Of a stretch of DNA of 64,000 bases, positions 28,288 to 38,795 are shown in pieces; within the stretch, counting starts at the first letter, position 1; each line of letters starts with the position of its first letter. Below the pieces are notes generated by a model. The model saw only the letters and a list, made by a program, of their open reading frames with translations. It was not told the origin of the DNA and did not search any database. The DNA comes from Spirabiliibacterium falconis (GTDB taxonomy: Bacteria > Pseudomonadota > Gammaproteobacteria > Enterobacterales > Pasteurellaceae), in contig NZ_JABMIJ010000007.1 of NCBI RefSeq assembly GCF_014885015.1, positions 1 to 64,000 on the forward strand. Direction: 5' to 3'. The position numbers and the translations under genes are program-made.

Positions 28288-29607
28288 ATGTCTGAATTTT
28301 TTGATAAAATTGATCGTGTCAAATATGAAGGTGTTAATAGTACAAACCCTTTTGCTTATCGCTATTATGATGCGAATAAAGTTGTATTAGGTAAAACAAT
28401 GGCTGAGCATTTGCGTATGGCGGTGTGTTATTGGCATACATTCTGCTGGAACGGGACAGATATGTTTGGCGCAGGTTCACTACAACGCCCGTGGCAACAA
28501 GAGCCAACCGCACTTGAGGCTGCAAAACAAAAAGCCGACATTGCGTTTGAATTTATTTCAAAATTAGGGCTGCCATTTTATTGTTTCCATGATGTGGATA
28601 TTGCACCTGAAGGCAATTCATTTAAAGAATATGTGCATAATTTCAATACTATTGTGGATATTTTAGGCGAAAAACAAGCACAAACGGGAATTAAATTATT
28701 ATGGGGTACAGCAAACTGTTTTAGCAACCCGCGTTATATGTCTGGTGCGGCAAGTAATCCAAATCCAGACGTGTTTGCTTGTGCTGCAACCCAAGTGGTG
28801 CACGCCATGGGCGCAACCAAAAAACTCGGCGGCGCAAACTATGTGCTATGGGGTGGCCGAGAAGGCTATGAAACATTGCTCAATACCGATTTAAAACGTG
28901 AACGCGAACAACTGGGGCGTTTTATGCAATTGGTCGTGGAACATAAATATAAAATTGGCTTTGATGGTACACTATTAATTGAGCCAAAACCGCAAGAACC
29001 AACAAAACACCAATACGATTATGATGTCGCAACAGTGTACGGTTTCTTAAAACAATTCGGGCTCGAAAACGAAATTAAAGTCAATATCGAAGCCAACCAC
29101 GCCACGCTTGCAGGACATACTTTCCAACATGAAATCGCCACAGCAACCGCACTTGGCATTTTTGGATCAATTGATGCTAATCGCGGCGATGCCCAATCAG
29201 GCTGGGATACCGATCAATTCCCAAATAGTGTCGAAGAAAATGCACTGGCCATGTATGAAATCTTAAAAGCCGGTGGTTTTACCACGGGTGGCTTTAACTT
29301 TGATGCCAAAATCCGTCGTCAAAGCACATGCCGTTATGATCTTTTCCATGCACATATTGGCGGTATTGATGTCCTCGCCCATGCACTACTCGTTGCCGCT
29401 AAAATGATCGAAGATGATCAATTACAAGCACTAAAAGATGAACGTTATGCAGGTTGGAACGGGGAACTCGGGCAAGCCATTTTAAAAGGTGAGCGAAGCT
29501 TACAAGATTTAGCCACCATGGTGGAGCAACAAAATATCAATCCACAGCCTGTATCGGGTCGACAAGAACGCTTAGAAAATATTGTCAATCACTACATTTA
29601 CAAATAA
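28288..29607 (+). CDS. xylA: Xylose isomerase
   Basis: XylA converts D-xylose to D-xylulose in the cytoplasm with two divalent metal ions. The 439-residue protein is a TIM barrel with the catalytic and metal residues in FCFHD-type and [25 protein letters not shown] and [18 protein letters not shown] segments. AAGAGG lies before the ATG. A terminator-like hairpin separates it from xylB. It is divergent from the lyase gene; candidate CRP and palindromic sites lie upstream. Confidence 0.96.
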   Translation: MSEFFDKIDRVKYEGVNSTNPFAYRYYDANKVVLGKTMAEHLRMAVCYWHTFCWNGTDMFGAGSLQRPWQQEPTALEAAKQKADIAFEFISKLGLPFYCFHDVDIAPEGNSFKEYVHNFNTIVDILGEKQAQTGIKLLWGTANCFSNPRYMSGAASNPNPDVFACAATQVVHAMGATKKLGGANYVLWGGREGYETLLNTDLKREREQLGRFMQLVVEHKYKIGFDGTLLIEPKPQEPTKHQYDYDVATVYGFLKQFGLENEIKVNIEANHATLAGHTFQHEIATATALGIFGSIDANRGDAQSGWDTDQFPNSVEENALAMYEILKAGGFTTGGFNFDAKIRRQSTCRYDLFHAHIGGIDVLAHALLVAAKMIEDDQLQALKDERYAGWNGELGQAILKGERSLQDLATMVEQQNINPQPVSGRQERLENIVNHYIYK

Positions 29608-29612
29608 CACCA

Positions 29613-29636
29613 AAAGGGCGATGACTCGCCCTTTTT
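29613..29636 (+). terminator. Hairpin with T-run between xylA and xylB
   Basis: AAAGGGCGA pairs with TCGCCCTTT across a 4-base loop and is followed by T residues. It looks like a leaky intrinsic terminator that would lower xylB relative to xylA. The xylB ribosome-binding site lies directly after it. Confidence 0.75.
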
Positions 29637-29655
29637 CTTGCAATGCGGAGGAATT

Positions 29656-31104
29656 ATGTATATCGGGATTGACTTAGGGACATCTGGCGTAAAAACTGTT
29701 TTACTTGACGAACAACAGCATATTCTTGCGACCACGACGGCCCCACTGCCCATATCGCGCCCGCAGCCGTTATGGTCTGAACAACATCCACAAGATTGGT
29801 GGCATGCCGTCAATCAATGTATGGCTGAACTGAGCCAAAATCATGATCTCAATGGCGTTAAGGCCATCGGACTAACAGGACAAATGCACGGCGCAGTGAT
29901 GTTAGATCGCCACAATAACGTACTCTATCCTGCCATTTTATGGAATGATGGGCGTAGCTTTTCTCAATGCCAAGCATTAGAAAGTGCGGTTGCAAATTCA
30001 CGCGAGATTACAGGTAATTTAATGATGCCTGGCTTCACTGCGCCTAAAATTCAGTGGATCGCCAAACATCAACCTGCCATTTTTGCACAACTTGCTAAAG
30101 TGTTGCTGCCTAAAGATTATCTGCGTTTTTTAATGACGGGCGAATTTGCCAGTGAAATGTCAGATGCAGCTGGCACAATGTGGTTAAATGTTGGCTTACG
30201 CCGTTGGGATAGTGCGATGCTTGATGCCTGTGGGCTGACAGAGCAACACATGCCAACGCTGTTTGAAGGCAACCAAATTACAGGCTACTTATTGCCCGAA
30301 CTCGCCACAACATGGAAAATGAAGTCTGTTCCCGTGATTGCAGGTGGTGGTGATAATGCCGCAGGTGCAATTGGCGTTGGACTCCATGAACCGAGACAAG
30401 CGATGTTATCACTTGGCACGTCTGGCGTCTATTTTATCGTCAGTGACCGCTATCTAAGTAATCCTGAAAGTGCGGTACATAGCTTCTGCCATGCCCTTCC
30501 TGATCGTTGGCATTTAATGTCAGTTATGTTAAGTGCGGCATCTGCTATTGATTGGGCAAACCGCACTTTAGGCATTAATGATATTGAACGCTTTTTCACG
30601 CTAGCCTGTGAGAGTGAAAATAACGACGGCGTGTTATTTTTGCCTTACCTTTCAGGGGAACGCACCCCACATAACGATCCTTATGCGAAAGGTGTTTTTT
30701 GGGGAATGACACACAATACCACGACCGCCGATCTGGCACGATCTGTGGTTGAAGGTGTGAGTTTTGCGCTTGCTGATGGCATTGATGCCGTGCATGCCAG
30801 CGGCATTACCGCAGAGAAAATCACGTTAATTGGCGGAGGAAGTAAAAGCCATTTTTGGCGACAACTGCTAGCCGATGTCAGTGGCTATACGTTTGAGTAT
30901 CGCACGGGGGGCGATGTCGGTCCTGCTCTGGGTGCAGCCAAACTAGCACAAATGGCATGCCACCCTGAAACGCCGATCGCAGACATCTGCCCTCCTTTGC
31001 CATTAGAGCATACCTATACGCCACAACATGCGGTATATCAACACTACCAACCCCAGCGTGAACGCTTTAGAATCCTCTATCAAAAACTCAAAGGTATAGC
31101 ATAA
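29656..31104 (+). CDS. xylB: Xylulokinase
   Basis: XylB phosphorylates D-xylulose to xylulose 5-phosphate, feeding the pentose phosphate pathway. The 482-residue protein is a FGGY-family kinase with N-terminal phosphate loop GIDLGTSGVKT, the catalytic-site segment GLTGQMHG and the ATP-binding segment LIGGGSKSHFWRQL. The ATG at 29656 has GGAGG upstream; the longer frame from 29638 has no support. An uptake-signal pair ends the operon. Confidence 0.95.
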   Translation: MYIGIDLGTSGVKTVLLDEQQHILATTTAPLPISRPQPLWSEQHPQDWWHAVNQCMAELSQNHDLNGVKAIGLTGQMHGAVMLDRHNNVLYPAILWNDGRSFSQCQALESAVANSREITGNLMMPGFTAPKIQWIAKHQPAIFAQLAKVLLPKDYLRFLMTGEFASEMSDAAGTMWLNVGLRRWDSAMLDACGLTEQHMPTLFEGNQITGYLLPELATTWKMKSVPVIAGGGDNAAGAIGVGLHEPRQAMLSLGTSGVYFIVSDRYLSNPESAVHSFCHALPDRWHLMSVMLSAASAIDWANRTLGINDIERFFTLACESENNDGVLFLPYLSGERTPHNDPYAKGVFWGMTHNTTTADLARSVVEGVSFALADGIDAVHASGITAEKITLIGGGSKSHFWRQLLADVSGYTFEYRTGGDVGPALGAAKLAQMACHPETPIADICPPLPLEHTYTPQHAVYQHYQPQRERFRILYQKLKGIA

Positions 31105-31108
31105 CAAA

Positions 31109-31132
31109 AACCGCACTTTAAAAAGTGCGGTT
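31109..31132. terminator. Uptake-signal-pair terminator between xylB and the DUF2254 gene
   Basis: AACCGCACTTT and AAAGTGCGGTT face each other with only a 2-base gap, so the loop must open some stem pairs. It can serve both convergent genes. Confidence 0.75.
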
Positions 31133-31142
31133 CGTCTTTCAT

Positions 31143-32411
31143 TTAAGTACAACGACTATTTTGATTAAATAATTCATCATAAAGTTGCTGCACTTGTGCT
31201 TTTTCATACGCTAAATTCAGCCCCTGTTTAGCATAATCCAAATCAATCTGCGCCTGTATTCTCGCAGCATGGCGCATACGTGCCTCTGGCGCATGGGTTG
31301 CAATGATATGCAGAATTTTTTGCATGCGAATATGCACTTCCATTATGCTTGCCCCATCCCGTGAAATAGGGCTAAATGGCTGTGCAATCAGATCCAGCTC
31401 ATCAAGTTTTACGATGTTTAAGTTCTCATAGTCTACCGTTTCCTGCTCCGCTTTAGCATTAAGTAATAAGCGCATTAATACTGTTAGGACTTTAATTGCC
31501 GTGCCTGGATCGTTGACCGCTGGCGACAAGGCACGCTGTGCCACTTCACTTAAGACGATCATACCAAATTTCGGATCTTGGGCATAACTTCGATCATCTT
31601 CCACCACAAACGCAGGGCAAACCATTGCCTGCGCATCATCGACGTTTTTACTGAGATACGCCAGTGCCATGCCATTATAAATTAATGTACCTGGACGCAC
31701 GGCAATGTCAATTTCACATTCATGTTCACTGGCAAACGATTGCAATTTGCTCAAATTAATATGTGTTAAATAGCCACTTAAGCGGGCATAAATTGCATGT
31801 TTATACCGCACTTTATCAATACCTTTCGCTCCCATATTCGGCTTTTTGCGGTAATCAATTAATGTCTGTGCTGTTGCTTGCTCAATTTTGTCTAGGGTGT
31901 TATTTAATCGCCCTAATTGTGAGAGCGTTTTGACCCAACTGATTAAGGTGTAAATCAGATAGAGCATCACGCCAATTGTGCCAACGAATAAGACGAAACG
32001 CCCAACTTGCCCGTAATAACCAATACCAAGTGCGGTTTTGGCAATCACCGCATACACAAACGCGGAGATAAAACTCGCAATGGCCACACGCGTATTGTCA
32101 TCGCCCATCACCAATTCGGTCGCACGCGGTGTTGCGCCATTAGAGGCAGATGCAAATGCGGATACCATAATTGAAAGCGAAAAGGTGCTCACCGCCAACA
32201 TACTAGAGGCAATAATGCCAAGCAATGAATCAAGGGTATCCGTTTCAATATTGATTCGAATAACATTATTTGGCAAAAAATGAGGTGCCCATGCCGCTGC
32301 AAAAGCAAATAGCACTGCTACAATCGCCCCTAGCACAGGGGTTACCCATAACGCATTGCTTGGCTTTTTCAGCCATAAGAGCACATTAAACACACTATCT
32401 TTTAAGGTCAT
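31143..32411 (-). CDS. DUF2254 membrane protein
   Basis: This 422-residue protein matches the pattern of the DUF2254 family: four N-terminal membrane helices (about 20-165) with LDSLLGIIASSMLAVSTFSLSI, and a soluble C-terminal half with a conserved AVNDPGTA segment near residue 300. The function is unknown. AGGAT precedes the ATG. It lies 8 bases after trmL on the same strand, so the two may be co-transcribed. Confidence 0.75.
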   Translation of the reverse strand: MTLKDSVFNVLLWLKKPSNALWVTPVLGAIVAVLFAFAAAWAPHFLPNNVIRINIETDTLDSLLGIIASSMLAVSTFSLSIMVSAFASASNGATPRATELVMGDDNTRVAIASFISAFVYAVIAKTALGIGYYGQVGRFVLFVGTIGVMLYLIYTLISWVKTLSQLGRLNNTLDKIEQATAQTLIDYRKKPNMGAKGIDKVRYKHAIYARLSGYLTHINLSKLQSFASEHECEIDIAVRPGTLIYNGMALAYLSKNVDDAQAMVCPAFVVEDDRSYAQDPKFGMIVLSEVAQRALSPAVNDPGTAIKVLTVLMRLLLNAKAEQETVDYENLNIVKLDELDLIAQPFSPISRDGASIMEVHIRMQKILHIIATHAPEARMRHAARIQAQIDLDYAKQGLNLAYEKAQVQQLYDELFNQNSRCT

Positions 32412-32419
32412 ATACCATC

Positions 32420-32905
32420 CTACACCGATTCAATATTGGGGTTAACCGCCCCCTGAAAACCAAGCTGCCGCCAAGCCTCATACACCGTCACAGCAACAGA
32501 ATTGGATAAATTCATACTGCGACTATTCGCCACCATCGGCAGGCGAATTTTCTCGCTCATGGGCATCGTATCCAAAATTGAGTGTGGAATACCGCGTGTT
32601 TCAGGACCAAACATTAAAAAATCCCCGAGTTGAAACCGCACTTCTGTGTGGTTTGGACCGCCTTTCGTAGTGAGGGCAAAAAGTCGCTTCGGTTTTGCCT
32701 GTGCCAAAAATGCCTGATAGGACGGATATTTATGAATTTCAGCAAATTCGTGATAATCCAAGCCTGAACGGCGCAATTTTTTATCATCCCACGCAAAGCC
32801 AAGTGGCTCAATAAGGTGTAATCGAAAGCCACAATTCGCACATAAGCGGATAATATTCCCCGTATTTTGTGGAATTTCGGGCTCATATAACACAATATCT
32901 AACAT
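32420..32905 (-). CDS. trmL: tRNA (cytidine/uridine-34-2'-O)-methyltransferase
   Basis: TrmL methylates the ribose at the wobble base of leucine tRNAs. The 161-residue protein is a SPOUT (trefoil-knot) methyltransferase, starting [20 protein letters not shown] and with knot motifs FGPETRGIP and [12 protein letters not shown] chose the start at 32905 to match the family start; in-frame ATGs lie 3 and 12 bases upstream. GGA lies just before. The gene is complete. Confidence 0.92.
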   Translation of the reverse strand: MLDIVLYEPEIPQNTGNIIRLCANCGFRLHLIEPLGFAWDDKKLRRSGLDYHEFAEIHKYPSYQAFLAQAKPKRLFALTTKGGPNHTEVRFQLGDFLMFGPETRGIPHSILDTMPMSEKIRLPMVANSRSMNLSNSVAVTVYEAWRQLGFQGAVNPNIESV

Positions 32906-32972
32906 CATTTTTTCCATTCAATTAAAATTGGCTCTATAATACAACAGCTACTAAATGACGCAAAACGAGATT

Positions 32973-33782
32973 ATGCCTGAATTACCTGAAGTTGAAACCA
33001 CACGTTGTGGCATTGCCCCTTTTATTGAAGGGCAACTAATTGATTTTATTGATGTACGCCAACCACGCTTGCGTTGGGAAGTCAGTCACGAATTGACCGC
33101 ACTTTGCCAGCAGAAAGTCCATCACATTTCACGGCGGGCAAAATATTTGATTTTTCACCTTGAGCATGGCTTTATTGTCGGGCATTTGGGCATGTCTGGC
33201 TCGCTGCGGGTGGTAGACGGCGATGTTCCGCTCCTGAAGCACGACCACCTTATTTTTCAACTCCAAAATGGGAAACAACTTCGCTACAATGACCCTCGTC
33301 GCTTTGGTGCATGGCTGTGGTGCGATGATATAACACACTTTCCGCTTTTCCAAAAACTCGGGCCAGAACCCCTGCATGATGAATTTAATGGCGATTATTT
33401 ATACAACACTAGCCGAAAAAAGCAAAGTGCGGTCAAAAGTTTTTTAATGAATAATGCGGTGGTGGTGGGTGTCGGTAATATTTATGCCAATGAGTGCCTA
33501 TTTTTATGTGGCATTCATCCCGCCAAAGTGGCAAGCACACTCACACGCAAGCAGTGCCAAGCGCTGGTGCAAACCATTAAAACGGTACTTGGCAAAGCCA
33601 TCGCACAAGGTGGCACCACGTTACGTGATTTTGTGCAACCTGACGGCACGCCCGGCTATTTTGCGCAGCAATTATTTGTTTATGGTCGTGCAGGTGAGCC
33701 ATGCAAACATTGTGGCAATACGATTGAAAGTGCGGTCATCGCACAGCGCAACAGCTTTTTCTGCCCGCACTGCCAAGCGTAA
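32973..33782 (+). CDS. mutM: Formamidopyrimidine-DNA glycosylase
   Basis: MutM (Fpg) removes 8-oxoguanine and ring-opened purines and nicks the DNA. The N-terminal proline after the removed Met is the nucleophile, and PELPEVE follows the ATG at 32973, which fixes the start; the longer frame from 32955 cannot be right. The 269-residue protein ends with the four-cysteine zinc finger CKHC...CPHC. Several uptake signals fall inside the gene (about 33098, 33424 and 33729) and encode parts of it. It converges on coaD. Confidence 0.96.
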   Translation: MPELPEVETTRCGIAPFIEGQLIDFIDVRQPRLRWEVSHELTALCQQKVHHISRRAKYLIFHLEHGFIVGHLGMSGSLRVVDGDVPLLKHDHLIFQLQNGKQLRYNDPRRFGAWLWCDDITHFPLFQKLGPEPLHDEFNGDYLYNTSRKKQSAVKSFLMNNAVVVGVGNIYANECLFLCGIHPAKVASTLTRKQCQALVQTIKTVLGKAIAQGGTTLRDFVQPDGTPGYFAQQLFVYGRAGEPCKHCGNTIESAVIAQRNSFFCPHCQA

Positions 33783-33794
33783 TATACCCAATAT

Positions 33795-34274
33795 TTAGCG
33801 ACGCTTGTCTGCCAAAGCGTTGAATACGGGAGGCGGCACAAGGCTTGCGACATCGCCACCATGTAATGTAATCTCACGGATCATTGTAGAAGAAACGTAA
33901 GACCAACGATCTGACGGTGGAAAAAACAGGCTTTCCACCCCATGGGTCAGCAGACGGTTGAGGTGTGAGAGTTGTAATTCGTATTCAAAATCCGCCACTG
34001 CTCGCACTCCACGCACAATGCCTTTGATGTTGCGTTCTATAATGACATCCGCCAGCAGCCCCGAAAAACCGATCACGTCCACATTCGTAAGTGTGGCACA
34101 AGACTGCTGCACCAATGCGACACGTTCATCAAGGCTAAACAGCGGCTTTTTACTTGGGCTGGCCGCCACCGCCACAACGACATGCGGAAATAATGCGGCA
34201 GCACGTGTAACAATATCTAAATGCCCATTGGTCATCGGATCGAATGTGCCAGGGTAGATCACCGTCGTTTGCAT
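33795..34274 (-). CDS. coaD: Phosphopantetheine adenylyltransferase
   Basis: CoaD makes dephospho-CoA from 4'-phosphopantetheine and ATP. The 159-residue protein has the nucleotidyltransferase motif [13 protein letters not shown] with the T/HxGH-type signature (about 8-21), the segment [16 protein letters not shown], and the C-terminal SSTMIRE motif near 130. AAGGAC precedes the ATG. It lies 2 bases after waaA, an arrangement common in gammaproteobacteria. Confidence 0.95.
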   Translation of the reverse strand: MQTTVIYPGTFDPMTNGHLDIVTRAAALFPHVVVAVAASPSKKPLFSLDERVALVQQSCATLTNVDVIGFSGLLADVIIERNIKGIVRGVRAVADFEYELQLSHLNRLLTHGVESLFFPPSDRWSYVSSTMIREITLHGGDVASLVPPPVFNALADKRR

Positions 34275-34276
34275 AA

Positions 34277-35563
34277 CTAGTCCTTCTCTAAAAATGGCGA
34301 AATTTCGGCAAGCACGCGTGCCAGTGCACCACGATTTTGTGCCAGCACCTGATAGCCATTCTCGCCTAATGTTTGTGCAAAGTGCGGTTCAGACAAGCAT
34401 TTTTCAACGCCTTGCACAATAGCATCAACATCACTTTTCACCATGAGCACGCCATTAAGTGCGGTTAATTTGGCATACACGTCTGTGAAATTAAACACAT
34501 ATTCTCCGCTCAATACGGGCAATTTAAATGTCAGTGGCTCCAGCGGATTATGCCCGCCCACTGGCATTAAACTACCTGCAACAAACGCAATATCACTGAC
34601 ACCATAAAGTGGCATTAGCTCGCCCATCGTATCGCCAAGAATAACTTGGGTATCCGCCGTTGGATTCACATGTTGACTTAAACGCACAAATGCAAGCTGT
34701 GTGCGAGCAATCAGCTCTGCCACCTGTTCAAAACGTTCAGGATGGCGTGGCACGATAATCAACATCAAGTCAGGATATTTTGCCAATAAAGTACGGTGTG
34801 CTTGCAACAACAGTGCATCTTCTCCTTGATGCGTGCTGCCTGCAATCCAGATTTTACGCTCACCTAACGCCCACGCATGACGCCACGCATGAATTTTTTC
34901 CTCAACCGCACTTTCAAGCTGAAAATCATATTTTAAATTGCCAACCGTTTTCACTTTTTCATCTGGCACGCCCAATGCGCGGTAACGTACCGCACTTTGT
35001 TCATCTTGTGCCGCAATCAAGGTCATTTCTTGCCAAACAGAGTAAAGTGCGGTTTTAAAATAGCCATAACGTTTAGCGGAACGTGCTGAAAGCCGTGCAT
35101 TCACAATCATACATGGAATGTGACGGCGGTGGGCTTGATGAATAAAATTTGCCCAAATCTCCGTTTCCATTACTAAACATAGCTGTGGCTGGATAAAATT
35201 AAACAGTCGCACCATCGCATCAGGCAAATCATAAGGCAAATAATAATGTGCCACTCGCTCGCCAAATAACGCCTTGACCCGTGCCGATCCCGTTGGGGTT
35301 ACGGAGGTTACGGTAATCGGCAGATGTGGGTATTGTGTCAATAACGCCTTGATCAACGGCACTGCCGCCAAGGTTTCCCCCACTGACACCGCATGCAACA
35401 AAATGCCGTCCGCTCTTGGTGGGGTGCGTTTACCATAAAAGCCATAACGCTCGGAAATTCTCGCACGATACGCTGGATTTTTTCGACCTCGATAAAACAA
35501 ATAGCCCAGCACAACAGGCTGTAAACAATATAAAAGTGCGGTATAAAACCAGCGAAAAATCAT
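34277..35563 (-). CDS. waaA: 3-deoxy-D-manno-octulosonic acid (Kdo) transferase
   Basis: WaaA adds Kdo to lipid A in the inner membrane; Pasteurellaceae generally have one Kdo and a single-transfer enzyme. The 428-residue protein has an N-terminal membrane anchor, [18 protein letters not shown] in the first domain and HNPLEP in the C-terminal GT-B domain. It overlaps the upstream glycosyltransferase as ATGA, so translation is coupled. The next gene is coaD. Confidence 0.94.
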   Translation of the reverse strand: MIFRWFYTALLYCLQPVVLGYLFYRGRKNPAYRARISERYGFYGKRTPPRADGILLHAVSVGETLAAVPLIKALLTQYPHLPITVTSVTPTGSARVKALFGERVAHYYLPYDLPDAMVRLFNFIQPQLCLVMETEIWANFIHQAHRRHIPCMIVNARLSARSAKRYGYFKTALYSVWQEMTLIAAQDEQSAVRYRALGVPDEKVKTVGNLKYDFQLESAVEEKIHAWRHAWALGERKIWIAGSTHQGEDALLLQAHRTLLAKYPDLMLIIVPRHPERFEQVAELIARTQLAFVRLSQHVNPTADTQVILGDTMGELMPLYGVSDIAFVAGSLMPVGGHNPLEPLTFKLPVLSGEYVFNFTDVYAKLTALNGVLMVKSDVDAIVQGVEKCLSEPHFAQTLGENGYQVLAQNRGALARVLAEISPFLEKD

Positions 35564-37131
35564 AGTTTATCCTTGCATTGCTCAACACCATTTTCACAAC
35601 GTGTAATCCCTTCATTCATCGCACGTTTTAGGCGTTTATCATTCGCTGGCAACGCATCACGCTCAGCTTCATTATGCCACAGGTGATAAGCAATAGCCGC
35701 AAAACGCACATCGCGACGTTTAACACCATTGTTATAAAGACGTGCGACAAATTCGCTATCTTCACGCCCCCAGCCCACAAATTCATTATTAAACCCGTTG
35801 ATAGCAAAGGCATCATCTCGGAAAAATGCCATATTACACGTTTTAATACCTTTAAATTTATTAGCTCGCTCTTTTCCTAAAAACCCCCCTAATATTGGCA
35901 AATGCACTGCAGCAATACGCTTTTCAAAACGAGTTTCAATGCCTCTTTGATACCATTTTAATTTAGGCGATTTTAATGGACTATGTAAAATTTCCTCAGT
36001 TTTAATTTGGGGCAGAAGTACACGATACCCCTGAACAAAGCAGCCTTTTTTCGCAAAATTGATATGATCTTCAACAAAATTTGAATGTAATAGCATATCA
36101 CCATCTATCACGATAATATAATCGCCCGTTGCCTGTGCTAATGCCTGATTTCGTGATCGTGCTGCTCTAAACCCCTCATCTGGTTGCCAACTATGAATAA
36201 GCGGAACAGTAAAGTGCGGTCGAATTTGCTCAATCGCATCACGAGTGCGTGCATCGGAACCGTCGTCAGCGACAATCACCTCAAAAGGTAACACGGTTTG
36301 CTTTAATACCGAATTCAGTACCGCCAATAAGGCATCAGGACGGTTATAGGTGGTGATAATTAAAGAGACGCGTAAATTGTCATTCGCTTCCGCAAGTTTA
36401 ATGTATTTATAGTACGCTCCCATCGCATTAGCCGCACTGATAACAAAACCATCTCGTCCACTCAATACGCCTTTTTTCAATACATAATGTTTAAAAAATG
36501 CCGCCAGCCCATGACTGATCGCACTGAATACGCCTGCATGTTTACGGTATCGCTGCTGTTGGGCAAAAAGCGAGCTGTATTGTTGCATTTTTTGAATTAA
36601 ATCCGTCGCCCCAGCGAATGAGAAATGATCAAAGCTATGCTGCAACCGCACGATTTTTCCTGTTGATGGCACCACCAAGGATTCATGTACCTGATTGTCA
36701 TTAAAATGAACCAAAGTGCGGTTATAAAGCCGCTTCACATAGTCGGGGTACCAGCCACAGGTTTTAATTACCCGTCCACGATAATGATTGAGACGCAAGA
36801 TGGCATAAACCCTATTGGGGTCATCCAACGTAAGTGCGGCGAGCTCAGCAATTAATGGAGCGGGGAGAATTTCATCGCTGTCAATATTTAAAATCCAATC
36901 ATGCTTGGCAAGCTCCGCGGCACGGTTTTTCAGTGGACCAAAACCCAGAAACGGCGAGTGTTCAATACGCACGTTCTCAAATGTTTTCGCAATAACTAAC
37001 GTATCGTCTGTCGAGCCATTGTCAAGCAACAACACTTCATCAAAAGGAGAAAGTGCGGTGAGAACCTGTTGGAGATATTGGGCGGAATTTTTCACCAACA
37101 TCGTTACACTGATTTGGATTTTTTCTGTCAT
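35560..37131 (-). CDS. Two-domain family 2 glycosyltransferase (lipooligosaccharide core)
   Basis: This 523-residue protein contains two GT-A, family-2 domains in one chain. The first (about 1-250) resembles WaaE/LgtF-type core glucosyltransferases, with MLVKNSAQYLQQVLTAL, DNGSTDDT and the metal motif DSDE. The second (about 255-510) has TTYNRPDALLAVLNS, ADDGSDA, IDGDM and a GWGREDSEF segment like galactosyl/chondroitin-type enzymes. Both metal-binding motifs are intact, so both halves may be active. It starts with GAGGGAG upstream and overlaps waaA. The acceptor is probably the inner-core heptose region, but the linkage cannot be told. Confidence 0.85.
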   Translation of the reverse strand: MTEKIQISVTMLVKNSAQYLQQVLTALSPFDEVLLLDNGSTDDTLVIAKTFENVRIEHSPFLGFGPLKNRAAELAKHDWILNIDSDEILPAPLIAELAALTLDDPNRVYAILRLNHYRGRVIKTCGWYPDYVKRLYNRTLVHFNDNQVHESLVVPSTGKIVRLQHSFDHFSFAGATDLIQKMQQYSSLFAQQQRYRKHAGVFSAISHGLAAFFKHYVLKKGVLSGRDGFVISAANAMGAYYKYIKLAEANDNLRVSLIITTYNRPDALLAVLNSVLKQTVLPFEVIVADDGSDARTRDAIEQIRPHFTVPLIHSWQPDEGFRAARSRNQALAQATGDYIIVIDGDMLLHSNFVEDHINFAKKGCFVQGYRVLLPQIKTEEILHSPLKSPKLKWYQRGIETRFEKRIAAVHLPILGGFLGKERANKFKGIKTCNMAFFRDDAFAINGFNNEFVGWGREDSEFVARLYNNGVKRRDVRFAAIAYHLWHNEAERDALPANDKRLKRAMNEGITRCENGVEQCKDKL

Positions 37132-37140
37132 ACTCCCTCG

Positions 37141-38724
37141 TTATTTTATCTCAGCGGGCAACACGGCAGGCTCAGAGGTGAGCGTGTCGAAATCAACCCA
37201 GTTGAAGAAATCATACACCTTGATGGGCTTCGTAGTACCAAGCCAAAAACTCGGCATGCCTTGGAAAACTGCACTTTCAATCCCCATCCACTCACTCACG
37301 CCTTGTAAAAAGCGAGTAGCACTTTGAGACATTGGGATAGTTTGATGAGTGCTGTCATCACTTGAAATCACAAAAAATGGAATTTGATAATTTTGTTTGG
37401 TTCGATTTCCTGTGATTAATACCATAGAAGAACCGCTTTTATCATAGCGATCAAATGACAGCCCATGGTCAGAAAAATACATTAATGAATATGGCTGTTG
37501 CTGCCACTTTAATATCCTAATTAATGTGTATAATAATTCATCTGTTTCTTTAATGGATTGCAAATAGCATGACATTTCTTTGTTTAGATAATCAAAGCCA
37601 ACTGTTTGACGCACCCGTTGACAAAATTTAGGATGTGATCCCATTAAATGCAGCACAATCAATTTCGGTTTACTATCACTATCATTAAGTGCATTCTCAA
37701 AAGGAGAGATCAGAGTGGTATCAGGATAATTGCGACTATCTGAATTACCATGTTTTGTAAAAAATACACTATCAGCCCGAACACCAACACTAGCTGCCGC
37801 AGTATCAAATCTGCCTAATGAACCTTGATTGGAAAGCCAGTAAGTTTTAAACCCTGCCGCTTTAGCAAGAGAGATGAGATTATTATCATAATTTACATTA
37901 TCATCAATATTCTGATATAACGTGCGCATTAATGACGTTTGCGTATTCGGTGCAGCAGAAACATAACCTTGATAAAACTTTCCAGGCTCTTGATTTAGAT
38001 ATGGTGTAGTATTAAGGGGAAAACCGCTAAGCGAAAGGTAGTCATTGCGTACACTTTCGCCAATTACAATCACATAATTCTTATAATGTGGCTCAACAAA
38101 AGTGATATTCCAATCAGATTTGTCTTTATCTTTTAATGACTCATTAAGACTTTTATTTCCAACCTGATAATCATGAATTAAATCATATAAATTACCATAA
38201 AATCCCACTAAATATACTCTTGAATTTCCTAAAGAAAAATCTCTATTCTCCTTGATAACAGCAGAAATGGGTTTATAAAATACTGCAACAATGATTAATA
38301 CTAACCATAATATATTATATTTATGATTTACTACATTAGTTGGCTGATGAAATCCCAAATATAATACTATCCCCCCTAAAAAGGCAAAGATACCAACATA
38401 TCCCCATACATAAAATGGAAATGACGTTAAATATTCAATACTTTCGCTTAAATTCGTTTCAAAAAACGAAGCTATAATCCCTGATGATGGGCTGCCATAT
38501 AACACTGCCTCAGGGATATAAAATAAGCACGAAATAAGATATATGCCAAAAAATATAAAAAATAATGTTCGAGCATAAATAAATAATAAATAAAAAATTA
38601 AATAGGATGCTATAACTCCATAAAGATTCGGAGAGAAACCTATTGCGCGAGCAGAAATTGCAACATAAATAAGCAGCAATAGATAAAAACGATAACGAAA
38701 TAAATAATGTAACATATACTTCAT
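37141..38724 (-). CDS. Phosphoethanolamine-transferase-like membrane enzyme
   Basis: Enzymes of this sulfatase-like family move phosphoethanolamine from phosphatidylethanolamine onto lipid A or core sugars. The 527-residue protein has about five N-terminal membrane helices (to about residue 165) and a periplasmic domain with VIGESVRNDYLSLSG, NTQTSLMRTLYQ (the likely threonine nucleophile), HLMGSHPKFCQR and YFSDHG metal-site motifs. It is closer in layout to CptA/EptB-like core modifiers than to EptA, but I cannot fix the acceptor. The first 500 bases are very AT-rich and there is no uptake signal in the gene, which suggests transfer. AGGAAAT precedes the ATG. Confidence 0.82.
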   Translation of the reverse strand: MKYMLHYLFRYRFYLLLLIYVAISARAIGFSPNLYGVIASYLIFYLLFIYARTLFFIFFGIYLISCLFYIPEAVLYGSPSSGIIASFFETNLSESIEYLTSFPFYVWGYVGIFAFLGGIVLYLGFHQPTNVVNHKYNILWLVLIIVAVFYKPISAVIKENRDFSLGNSRVYLVGFYGNLYDLIHDYQVGNKSLNESLKDKDKSDWNITFVEPHYKNYVIVIGESVRNDYLSLSGFPLNTTPYLNQEPGKFYQGYVSAAPNTQTSLMRTLYQNIDDNVNYDNNLISLAKAAGFKTYWLSNQGSLGRFDTAAASVGVRADSVFFTKHGNSDSRNYPDTTLISPFENALNDSDSKPKLIVLHLMGSHPKFCQRVRQTVGFDYLNKEMSCYLQSIKETDELLYTLIRILKWQQQPYSLMYFSDHGLSFDRYDKSGSSMVLITGNRTKQNYQIPFFVISSDDSTHQTIPMSQSATRFLQGVSEWMGIESAVFQGMPSFWLGTTKPIKVYDFFNWVDFDTLTSEPAVLPAEIK

Positions 38725-38742
38725 ATTTCCTAATATAACAAT

Positions 38743-38779
38743 AAGCCCCTAATAATGCGGCTGACACTAGTAGGGGCTT
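38743..38779 (-). terminator. Intrinsic terminator after the lipoprotein gene
   Basis: AAGCCCCTA and TAGGGGCTT form a perfect 9-bp stem across a 19-base loop, followed by a T-rich stretch on the minus strand. It ends 19 bases before the phosphoethanolamine-transferase start, so that gene needs a promoter within or after it, or read-through. Confidence 0.8.
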
Positions 38780-38795
38780 GGTAATTTTAGGGGGC

